A stretch of DNA of 17,432 nucleotides, taken from NCBI GenBank assembly GCA_964486825.1, contig CAZAQS010000091.1, positions 1-17,432 on the forward strand, written 5' to 3'. Shown here piece after piece: positions 4,809 to 11,321 of the stretch. The notes beneath the pieces are model-generated. The model did not search any database and had not been told where the DNA came from. It saw only the letters and a program-made list of their open reading frames with translations. The position numbers and the translations under genes are program-made. Numbering within the stretch: the stretch's first letter is position 1; every line of letters begins with the position of its first letter. This DNA comes from CAZAQS01 sp964486825 (GTDB lineage: Bacteria; Chloroflexota; Anaerolineae; Anaerolineales; UBA4823).

Positions 4809-6452
4809 ATGCCGACCACGGCCGCCGACTTATTGATTGACGCCATTTCTCGCTGGGGTGTAGAAGTTGTCTTTGGGCTGCCGGGGGACGGTATCCTGGG
4901 GATCGTGGAGGCCTTGCACAGGCGACGGGACCAGATTCGCTTCGTACAGGTAAGGCACGAGGAAGCGGCGGCGTTGATGGCGTGCGGCTACGCCAAATTT
5001 ACGGGGAAAATCGGGGTCTGCCTGGGCACTTCTGGACCCGGCGGCATACACTTGTTAAACGGATTATACGACGCCAAGCTGGATGGCCAACCCGTGCTTG
5101 CGCTGACCGGCAACCAGGTACACGATCTGTCCGATACCTACGGGCAGCAGGATGTACCCCTGGACAGGCTCTTTTCAGATGTGACGGTTTATAACACCCG
5201 TATCATGGGGCCAAATCATGTAGAGCAGGCGGCAAACCTGGCCTGCCGGACAGCCCTTACCCAGCGTGGAGTAGCGCATATCACATTCCCGGTCGACCTC
5301 CAACCGCAAACAGTAAAGCAGGGAGCAACCCTGCGAGACGTGGCCCGGCAAACTGCCAGCCTGTCTGCCCAACGTGGCCCTCTTCCCTACGAGGGGGATT
5401 TACGCCAGGCAGTTGAGATCTTGAATTCAGGCAAGAAGGTTGCCATCCTGGCAGGCAGGGGCGCATTGGGAGCCTCTGCTGAGCTTGAATTTGTATCCGA
5501 GATACTCGGCGCGCCGATCGTCAAAGCTTTCATGGGGAAGGCTGCCGTGCCGGATGACCACCCTAATACCACCGGAGGGCTGGGGCCTTTGGGCACTGCA
5601 CCTTCCCGGCAAGTAATGAAATCTTGCGACACTCTCCTGCTGGTTGGCACGTCGTTCCCGTATCGAGATTACCTGCCCAAGCCCGGAAAAGTTCGCGCCA
5701 TCCAAATCGATATCGATCCTAAGCGGATCGGATTGCGCTATCCCGTTCAGGTAGGCTTGATCGGAGACGCCCAGCGCACGTTGAAAGAGATCCTTCCCCT
5801 GCTTGCGCATAACCCAGACCGGAGATTCCTCGAAAAAACGCAATCAGAAATGGGCAGCTGGATGAGGCTGATGGAGGAGCGAGCATTGCAGGTGGATAAA
5901 CTGCTCAAACCACAGAGGGTAGCCTGGGAGTTGAGCGAATACCTGGATGAAAATGCTATCCTGTCCTGTGATATCGGGACGGTAGCGGCCTGGTGGGCGC
6001 GCCAGATCCGGGCGAAGTCCGGCCAAATGCACGCCATCTCGGGCAATATGGCTTCCATGGGCTCCGGCCTGCCGTATGCAATTGCTGCTCAAATCGCTTA
6101 CCCAGACAGGACCAGCGTCGCCTTCCAAGGGGATAGCGGTTTCTCTATGTTTATGGCCGAATTTACCACCTGTGTAAAATATGAGCTTCCGATCAAGGTG
6201 ATCGTGATCAACGACCGAGATGTATGGCAGTCCAAGGGTGACCCCCTCACCCTGCACCAGCGCCGGGCATATGATTTTACTTCTCCCCCGGTCAACCTGG
6301 CCCTGTTTGCGCAGGCTTGCGGGGCAACCGGCTTTGTCATCGATAAGCCTGAGGATTGCAGAACGGTCCTCGAGCAGGCGTTCGCCACACCCGGTCCGGT
6401 CATCGTGGAAGCACGCGTCGATCCGCAAGAAAAGCCTGTTTCCTTGGATTAA
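4809..6452 (+). CDS. PoxB-like thiamine-diphosphate enzyme (pyruvate oxidase-type)
   Basis: A 547-residue enzyme of the pyruvate oxidase/acetolactate synthase superfamily. The N-terminal PYR domain (about 1-170) has the activating Glu51 in VRHEE and the FGLPGDG start. The middle domain (about 185-330) carries SFPYRDYLPKPG followed by QIDIDPKRIGLRYPV, the signature seen in PoxB/YdaP-type oxidases. The C-terminal PP domain (about 350-547) has the cofactor motif at Asp442-Ser443 and Asn468, 26 residues apart. The motif reads GDS...ND where most relatives have GDG...NN; the Asp and first Asn ligands are kept. Likely chemistry is oxidative decarboxylation of pyruvate to acetate or acetyl-phosphate with FAD. 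The C-terminal lipid-binding extension of E. coli PoxB is not apparent, and acetolactate synthase or another 2-oxo-acid decarboxylase remains possible. The start follows a purine-rich GGGAAGAG stretch. It is transcribed alone and converges on the glycosyltransferase. Confidence 0.85.
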   Translation: MPTTAADLLIDAISRWGVEVVFGLPGDGILGIVEALHRRRDQIRFVQVRHEEAAALMACGYAKFTGKIGVCLGTSGPGGIHLLNGLYDAKLDGQPVLALTGNQVHDLSDTYGQQDVPLDRLFSDVTVYNTRIMGPNHVEQAANLACRTALTQRGVAHITFPVDLQPQTVKQGATLRDVARQTASLSAQRGPLPYEGDLRQAVEILNSGKKVAILAGRGALGASAELEFVSEILGAPIVKAFMGKAAVPDDHPNTTGGLGPLGTAPSRQVMKSCDTLLLVGTSFPYRDYLPKPGKVRAIQIDIDPKRIGLRYPVQVGLIGDAQRTLKEILPLLAHNPDRRFLEKTQSEMGSWMRLMEERALQVDKLLKPQRVAWELSEYLDENAILSCDIGTVAAWWARQIRAKSGQMHAISGNMASMGSGLPYAIAAQIAYPDRTSVAFQGDSGFSMFMAEFTTCVKYELPIKVIVINDRDVWQSKGDPLTLHQRRAYDFTSPPVNLALFAQACGATGFVIDKPEDCRTVLEQAFATPGPVIVEARVDPQEKPVSLD

Positions 6453-7693
6453 CGATCCAGGAGCACGTCCTTGTATATCTCTACGATCTGAGCAGCAATC
6501 TTATCCCAGGAATATTCCCGGGCGAACTCAGCCGCTTGCTGTCCCATTCTGGCGCGCAGCTCAGGGTCGCTCATCAAGGATCGAAGCCGGCAGCACAAAG
6601 CCTCCGGGTCCCCGACTGGAACGGTATATCCGGTTACACCGTCTTTGACCAGGAATGCCAACCCCCCCACCTGGGAGGCCACAACGGGAGTGCCGCAAGC
6701 CATCGCTTCTAAAGCCACCATACCGAAGGATTCGTAATGAGAGGGGACTACCACCGTTTCGGCAGCCGAGTAATAATAAGGCAGGGTATCCTGGGCGCGC
6801 TTGCCCAGGAAAGTCACCATATCCTTTACCCCGTACTTCTCACGCAGGTCCTTCAAGCGAGCCATCTCCTCTGTCATATGTTCCGGGCTGACTTCAGGCT
6901 CCCCGCCGATGATAGCCAGGTCCAATTTCCTCTGCTCGATATGGCTGTGCTGGCAAAAACGGCCTATCGCTTCGATCAGCACATCCAGGCCTTTAAGGGG
7001 CTCGATACGCCCAACGAACAGGACCATGCGATGGTCGGCTGGGATTCCAATGAACTCCTTGGCCTCGTCATCGGGGATAGGATAAAAGCGGCTCAAATCT
7101 ACACCGGGCGGGATGACCACGATTCGATCCGTATTTGCCTGGTACAGCCACTGAAGCTGAGCCAGCTCGGCGGGAGTGGCAGCCACGACCCGGTCAGCTT
7201 CCTTTAGGATCCGGCGTTCGCCTTGCACCCGGTAATCTCCCTCGACTTCACCAGGCGATTGCGCTACCCGGTTCTTCATCACCCCAAGGGTATGGTACAT
7301 ATGCACCAGCGGGACACCCCAGGTCTTCTTGAGCTCCAAGCCCGCTACTCCTGACATCCAGTAATGGCTATGGACCAGGTCATAGCGGATACCCTTGGAG
7401 TCGGCGAATTCGTCGATGCCCTGTACGAAGGCAGGGATATACTTTTCCAGCTCATCCTTGGGCAGAGGCACCTCTGGCCCTGCCGGCATATGCACGACAC
7501 GGTTGCCATATCCCAAGTCATGCAAGACGTGCGGGACATGCTCGTCCTGGGAACGCGTAAATACATCCACATTGACCCCTAATGGCCCCAGGTGACGGCT
7601 CAGATCCCGTACATAAACGTTCATTCCCCCGGTATCTTTACCGCCCAAGGTAGCCAGGGGACAGGTATGGTAAGAAATCATAGCTATGCGCAT
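6449..7693 (-). CDS. GT4-family glycosyltransferase, MshA/sucrose-synthase-like
   Basis: A 414-residue retaining glycosyltransferase of the GT-B fold. The N-terminal acceptor domain opens with MRIAMISYHTCPL and has the GGMNVYVRDL loop typical of MshA and sucrose-phosphate synthase relatives. The C-terminal nucleotide-sugar domain shows FVGRIEPLKGLDVLIEA and the EX7E motif at Glu321-Glu329 (ESFGMVALEA), which binds the donor sugar. No signal peptide or membrane span is visible, so it is cytoplasmic. The ATG is preceded by GGAGAG four bases upstream. The acceptor cannot be read from the sequence: inositol phosphate, fructose phosphate or a lipid/glycan are all possible, and no mycothiol genes lie nearby. 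It is the only clear reverse-strand gene, sits alone, and its TAA overlaps the stop codon of the PoxB-like gene. Confidence 0.9.
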   Translation of the reverse strand: MRIAMISYHTCPLATLGGKDTGGMNVYVRDLSRHLGPLGVNVDVFTRSQDEHVPHVLHDLGYGNRVVHMPAGPEVPLPKDELEKYIPAFVQGIDEFADSKGIRYDLVHSHYWMSGVAGLELKKTWGVPLVHMYHTLGVMKNRVAQSPGEVEGDYRVQGERRILKEADRVVAATPAELAQLQWLYQANTDRIVVIPPGVDLSRFYPIPDDEAKEFIGIPADHRMVLFVGRIEPLKGLDVLIEAIGRFCQHSHIEQRKLDLAIIGGEPEVSPEHMTEEMARLKDLREKYGVKDMVTFLGKRAQDTLPYYYSAAETVVVPSHYESFGMVALEAMACGTPVVASQVGGLAFLVKDGVTGYTVPVGDPEALCCRLRSLMSDPELRARMGQQAAEFAREYSWDKIAAQIVEIYKDVLLDR

Positions 7694-7723
7694 TTATCTC
7701 TCCAGGCCGGACATTCCATTGTC

Positions 7724-7752
7724 TTGCCGTTCATTGCCTCTCTTGGTATAAT
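7724..7752 (+). promoter_or_regulatory. Promoter of the tRNA-Thr gene
   Basis: TTGCCG (7724-7729), exactly 17 bp, then a perfect TATAAT (7747-7752). Initiation near 7759 gives a leader of about 50 nt before the tRNA. It lies in the 114-bp gap divergent from the glycosyltransferase. Confidence 0.8.
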
Positions 7753-7807
7753 CCGCTCACATTCGTTCAGAGCCTATCCGGCAGTTTGCCCCAGGCCTAC
7801 AGTTCTT

Positions 7808-7880
7808 GCCAACGTAGCTCAATCGGCAGAGCAATCGCTTCGTAAGCGATAGGTTATGGGTTCGATTCCCATCGTTGGCT
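7808..7880 (+). tRNA. tRNA-Thr (anticodon CGT)
   Basis: A complete 73-nt cloverleaf. The acceptor arms GCCAACG/CGTTGGC pair over 7 bp, the D arm is GCTC/GAGC, the anticodon stem ATCGC/GCGAT holds loop TTCGTAA, and the T arm ATGGG/CCCAT holds TTCGATT. The anticodon at positions 34-36 is CGT, reading ACG (Thr). The discriminator base is T, and CCA is not encoded and must be added after transcription. It has its own promoter and terminator, so it is a single-tRNA unit. Confidence 0.96.
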
Positions 7881-7907
7881 TTTAATAAATATTAAAGCAG
7901 TTCATTG

Positions 7908-7933
7908 GCAGCGCACGCGGGCGCTGCTTTTTG
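7908..7933 (+). terminator. Intrinsic terminator after tRNA-Thr
   Basis: GCAGCGC (7908-7914) pairs with GCGCTGC (7921-7927) around a 6-nt loop, followed by TTTTTGT. It lies 27 bp after the tRNA and separates it from uridine kinase. Confidence 0.88.
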
Positions 7934-7958
7934 TGTTCCTCAATCCATACACATCCAG

Positions 7959-7971
7959 TATAATTCCAACA
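7959..7971 (+). promoter_or_regulatory. -10 element placed for a leaderless uridine kinase mRNA
   Basis: A perfect TATAAT at 7959-7964 ends 6 bases before the ATG at 7971, the usual distance from a -10 to the transcription start. No Shine-Dalgarno sequence lies between them (TCCAAC only). The -35 is weak (TTCCTC at 7936-7941). Together these suggest transcription starting at or next to the A of the start codon. Confidence 0.5.
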
Positions 7972-8639
7972 TGCCCAAACGCACAACCCCCCTTGTGATC
8001 GGCATCGCCGGCGGCTCTGGCTCCGGCAAGACCACCGTCGCGAATGTAATTCTCCAGCAAGTCGGCGAGCAGCATATCGCCTACCTTCCCCACGACGCCT
8101 ATTACAAGGATTTGAGAGACCTGCCTGAAGCCCAACGGGCGGAGATCAACTTCGATCACCCGGCCTCCCTGGATACCGAGCTGCTCTCGGTCCAGATCAA
8201 GCAATTGATCGAAGGGCAGGCTATCGAGCTGCCGGTCTACGATTTCAAGGTGCATTCCCGAACTACCTATACCATCCGAATCGAGCCGCAGCCGGTCATC
8301 ATCGTCGAGGGCATCTTGATTTTCGCAGAAAAATCTTTGCGCGAGCTGTTCAGTGTAAAGATTTTCGTAGATACTGACCCAGACCTGCGTTTTATCCGCC
8401 GTTTAAGCCGGGACATCAGCGAGCGGGGCAGGTCCACAGAATCGGTTATCCAGCAATACCTCTCCACGGTCAGGCCGATGCACCTGGAATTCGTCGAACC
8501 GTCCAAGCGTTATGCCGATGTAATCATTCCTGAGGGTGGATGGAACCAGGTGGCCATGGACATGGTCGTAGCCCGGATCCAGAAATTACTGCAAGACGAA
8601 AAATACAATTATAAAGTGTCGCCTGGCGAAAAAGCCTGA
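7971..8639 (+). CDS. udk: Uridine kinase
   Basis: A 222-residue pyrimidine-salvage kinase that phosphorylates uridine/cytidine to UMP/CMP with ATP or GTP. The Walker A loop GGSGSGKT is at residues 14-21. HDAYYKD, NFDHPASLDTELL and the VYDFKVHSRT nucleoside-binding segment are all in place, followed by the IIVEGIL Walker B-like strand, the DTDPDLRFIRRLSRDI lid region and VRPMHLEFVEPSKRYADVIIP. Length is normal for the family. The ATG at 7971 is chosen over an upstream in-frame start at 7905, which would run through the tRNA terminator. It begins a run of co-directional genes reaching to 14737. Confidence 0.95.
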   Translation: MPKRTTPLVIGIAGGSGSGKTTVANVILQQVGEQHIAYLPHDAYYKDLRDLPEAQRAEINFDHPASLDTELLSVQIKQLIEGQAIELPVYDFKVHSRTTYTIRIEPQPVIIVEGILIFAEKSLRELFSVKIFVDTDPDLRFIRRLSRDISERGRSTESVIQQYLSTVRPMHLEFVEPSKRYADVIIPEGGWNQVAMDMVVARIQKLLQDEKYNYKVSPGEKA

Positions 8640-8705
8640 GCCCGGTTTACGAGCTGCCAGAGAGAGCTGAAAGCCAGTCAAAACCCGTTCCAGGAGCGGC
8701 CTGCA

Positions 8706-8735
8706 CCCCGATCCTGGTTCACCTACCCCGATCCT
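8706..8735 (+). repeat. Short direct repeat before the cyclophilin gene
   Basis: CCCCGATCCT occurs at 8706-8715 and again at 8726-8735, a 20-bp period, or about two helical turns. The second copy ends next to the Shine-Dalgarno region of the cyclophilin. It may be a tandem regulator site or chance. Confidence 0.3.
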
Positions 8736-8749
8736 TGAAAGGAAAACTG

Positions 8750-9277
8750 ATGCCTGCTCAACAAAAAAAATGGGACTCACCGCCACCTATGACGATCGAT
8801 CCTCAAAAGACCTATCACGCGACCTTCCATACCGATAAAGGCGATATCGTCGTGCGCCTGCATGCCGAGAAGACCCCGAAAACCGTAAATAATTTCGTCT
8901 TCCTGGCTCAAGAAGGATTCTATAAAGACACCATCTTTCACCGGGTAATCGCCAATTTCATGGCCCAAGGTGGAGATCCAACCGGCACAGGCACTGGCGG
9001 TCCAGGCTACCGCTTCGAGGATGAGTTCCACCCTTCCCTGCGCCACGATAAACCCGGCATCCTCTCGATGGCTAACGCCGGGCCTGGCACGAATGGGAGC
9101 CAGTTCTTTCTCACGCACGTCCCTACCCCATGGCTAGACAATAAGCACAGCGTATTCGGGGAGGTCACCCAAGGCATGGACGTGCTCTTATCAATCCCCC
9201 CACGCGACCCTCAACAGCGTAACGCTCCGGCAGTCAAGCTGAATTCGGTTAACATTGAGGAAAGCACAGGGGAGTAA
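8750..9277 (+). CDS. Cyclophilin-type peptidyl-prolyl isomerase
   Basis: A 175-residue cytoplasmic cyclophilin that catalyses cis-trans isomerisation of prolyl bonds. The core motifs are clear: FHRVIANFMAQGGDPTGTGTGGPGY carries the catalytic Arg region and the Gln, LSMANAGPGTNGSQFFLT carries the active-site Asn/Gln/Phe, and WLDNKHSVFGEV is the loop where eukaryotic cyclophilins have the cyclosporin-contacting Trp. There is no signal peptide or lipobox. The ATG at 8750 is preferred because AAAGG at 8738-8742 lies 8 bases upstream; a TTG at 8735 would add five residues but lacks such a site. The gap to uridine kinase is 110 bp and to the next gene 27 bp. Confidence 0.94.
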   Translation: MPAQQKKWDSPPPMTIDPQKTYHATFHTDKGDIVVRLHAEKTPKTVNNFVFLAQEGFYKDTIFHRVIANFMAQGGDPTGTGTGGPGYRFEDEFHPSLRHDKPGILSMANAGPGTNGSQFFLTHVPTPWLDNKHSVFGEVTQGMDVLLSIPPRDPQQRNAPAVKLNSVNIEESTGE

Positions 9278-9304
9278 TCCGGCAGCCCGTCCTGATCCGG
9301 CGAC

Positions 9305-9871
9305 ATGATTGCGAGGCTCGCTCTCAAAATGGAAGGAAAATGGAAAATTACGTTGGCGCGCCTCCTGGCATTGATCTTCGTGATCGCCGTCAGCGTTTTT
9401 ATCTTCTCGATCCGCGATCAGGCCAGTCAATGGGCCGCTTACGGTTACCCGGGCGTCTTCCTGATCGCCTTCCTGGCATACGGCACCGTCCTGCTTCCAG
9501 CCCCGGGCATCGCGATCGTTTTCACCATGGGTGGAATCCTCAACCCTCTGGGAGTAGCGCTGGCCGCGGGTGCAGGTGGGGCTTTGGGAGAGATCTCCGG
9601 CTACCTGGCCGGGTTTAGCGGGCAGGCTGTCGTCGAAGGCAGCCAGACCCATCTCCGTCTTACCCGCTGGATGCAGGCCAACGGCCCAATCACCATCCTT
9701 CTATTGGCGGCTATACCCAACCCGTTTTTCGATCTCGCCGGTATCGCGGCCGGTATGCTCAAGATGCCCCTACCACGCTTCCTATTTTGGGTGTGGATCG
9801 GGGTTACGATCAAGATGCTTATCTTTGCCTTCGCAGGTTATTTCTCACTTCCCTTAATTTTCAATTCTTAG
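9305..9871 (+). CDS. VTT/DedA-type (SNARE-associated) membrane protein
   Basis: A 188-residue integral membrane protein of the VTT (DedA/TVP38/TMEM64) group, whose members are linked to lipid scrambling or proton-dependent membrane homeostasis. It has an N-terminal span (ITLARLLALIFVIAVSVFIF) and a re-entrant region with the conserved GTVLLPAPGIAIVFTMGG motif. GGALGEISGYLAG follows, then the second half ILLLAAIPNPFFDLAGIAAG and a final span (WIGVTIKMLIFAFAGYFSL). The start may be ATG 9305 or ATG 9329; neither has a strong ribosome binding site. The 27-37 bp gaps on both sides suggest an operon. A specific substrate cannot be named. Confidence 0.82.
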   Translation: MIARLALKMEGKWKITLARLLALIFVIAVSVFIFSIRDQASQWAAYGYPGVFLIAFLAYGTVLLPAPGIAIVFTMGGILNPLGVALAAGAGGALGEISGYLAGFSGQAVVEGSQTHLRLTRWMQANGPITILLLAAIPNPFFDLAGIAAGMLKMPLPRFLFWVWIGVTIKMLIFAFAGYFSLPLIFNS

Positions 9872-9908
9872 ACAGGCATCTGCTACAAGAACAAACTGGA
9901 GAAATACG

Positions 9909-11273
9909 ATGAGTGACCTATCCAAACTGGATGCTTACCTGGACTCCCATTTAGACGAAAGCATTGCTGAACTTTCGCAATTGGTCGCCCAGCCCAGCGT
10001 TTCCGCCCAAAAGCTCGGCCTGGGTGAATGCGCCGAGATGGTGGCCGGCATGTTGGCGCAGCGTGGATTTTCCGTCGAAATCATGCCCACGGGGGGCGCT
10101 CCGGTTGTCTACGCGGAGCGGAAAGGCCGCACGGATAAAACGCTGCTCTTTTACAACCATTACGACGTCCAACCACCCGAGCCATTGGAGCTGTGGGACA
10201 GCCCTCCCTTCGAGCCCACCCTGCGCGAGGGCAAGCTGTTCGGCCGGGGCGTTAGCGACGATAAAGGCCACCTGGTCAGCCGGCTCTTCGCCATCGATGC
10301 CCTTCTAGACCTGGATGGAGAGCTGCCCTGCAACGTCAAATTCGCGGTGGAAGGGGAAGAAGAGGCCGGCAGCGTCTCCCTGGAACCCTTCGTGTTGGCC
10401 AACCGCGAGAAGCTGGCTGCCGACGCCTGCGTGTGGGAGTTCGGTTACGTCGATCATAGGGATGCGCCGCTGCAATACCTGGGGCTGCGGGGAATTTGCT
10501 ATGTTGAACTGGTGATTGAAACAGCCAAGATCGATGTGCATTCAGGAACCGGCGGCTCCATATTCCCGAACGCGGCCTGGCGACTGGTCTGGGCGCTGCG
10601 CAGCTTGAAAGGCTCGGATGAGTACATCAATCTTCCAGGTCATTATGACAAGGTCCGGCCGCCCTCCCAAAGGGACCGCGAGCTGATGGCGGCATTGCCA
10701 GAGATCGCCAACGAGTACAAGAGCCGCTATGGCGTGGATTATTTCTTGAAAGGATTGACCGGGGGCGTAGAGCTCAAGCTGGCGGAGGTCTTCGAGCCGA
10801 CCTGTACGATCTGCGGGCTGGACTCTGGCTACCAGGGCCCCGGCTCAAAGACCGTCCTGCCGGCGCGCGCCTCCGCCAAGGTAGACTTCCGCCTGGTTCC
10901 CGACCAGCATCCCGAGGAGGTGCTCAAATCCCTGCGGACCTACCTGGATTCGGAAGGCTTCCCGGATGTGCAGATCATTTATCATGGCGGCGTTCCACCG
11001 GCCCGCACCGATCCGGACCATCCCTTCGTGCAGCTGGTGGTCGAAGCGGCGCGCGACGTTTACGGCCGCCCGATGGATATCGTACCAATGACGGGCGGCT
11101 CCGGCCCCAATTATGCCTTCCAACACCACCTGAACCTGCCCATCGTCACTTCTGGAATCGGCTACCCAGGAACTCAGGGCCACGCTCCCAATGAGAATAT
11201 CCGCCTGGACTTATATTTGAAGGGCGCCAAGCATATCTTGAGGATATTAAAAGATTTCGGCAGCCAAATTTAA
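9909..11273 (+). CDS. M20-family dipeptidase
   Basis: A 454-residue zinc metallopeptidase of the M20 family, carnosinase/dipeptidase type, hydrolysing dipeptides in the cytoplasm. Metal and catalytic residues are readable: His84 and Asp86 in NHYDVQPP, Asp117 in GVSDDKGHL, the Glu cluster at 148-152 (EGEEEAGS), and GHAPNENIRLDLY near the C-terminus with the last His. The lid/dimerisation insert starts at about residue 205 (IDVHSGTGGSIFPNA). Length fits the dipeptidase branch rather than the roughly 380-residue DapE/ArgE branch. A GGAG lies about 8 bases before ATG 9909. It sits 48 bp before the histidine kinase. A peptide-degrading enzyme upstream of an amino-acid-type sensor and transporter is suggestive but not proof of a shared pathway. 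Confidence 0.92.
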   Translation: MSDLSKLDAYLDSHLDESIAELSQLVAQPSVSAQKLGLGECAEMVAGMLAQRGFSVEIMPTGGAPVVYAERKGRTDKTLLFYNHYDVQPPEPLELWDSPPFEPTLREGKLFGRGVSDDKGHLVSRLFAIDALLDLDGELPCNVKFAVEGEEEAGSVSLEPFVLANREKLAADACVWEFGYVDHRDAPLQYLGLRGICYVELVIETAKIDVHSGTGGSIFPNAAWRLVWALRSLKGSDEYINLPGHYDKVRPPSQRDRELMAALPEIANEYKSRYGVDYFLKGLTGGVELKLAEVFEPTCTICGLDSGYQGPGSKTVLPARASAKVDFRLVPDQHPEEVLKSLRTYLDSEGFPDVQIIYHGGVPPARTDPDHPFVQLVVEAARDVYGRPMDIVPMTGGSGPNYAFQHHLNLPIVTSGIGYPGTQGHAPNENIRLDLYLKGAKHILRILKDFGSQI

Positions 11274-11321
11274 ACCAATCTGCCAACAACCGGACCAGAT
11301 ACACCAGTCCTCTGGGAGAAT

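Noticed and set aside
5844..6428. 194-codon reverse frame inside the PoxB-like gene
   Set aside because: Antisense shadow of a gene with clear motifs, with no domain of its own and no ribosome binding site.
4809..6452. Calling the thiamine-diphosphate enzyme an acetolactate synthase large subunit
   Set aside because: The middle-domain SFPYRDYLPKPG and DPKRIGLRYPV signature is that of pyruvate oxidases, and no small regulatory subunit gene is adjacent.
6737..7207. 156-codon + strand frame opposite the glycosyltransferase
   Set aside because: Antisense to a gene with a full GT4 motif set; no recognisable domain.
7905..7970. N-terminal extension of uridine kinase
   Set aside because: Would start inside the tRNA terminator; the P-loop spacing fits the start at 7971.
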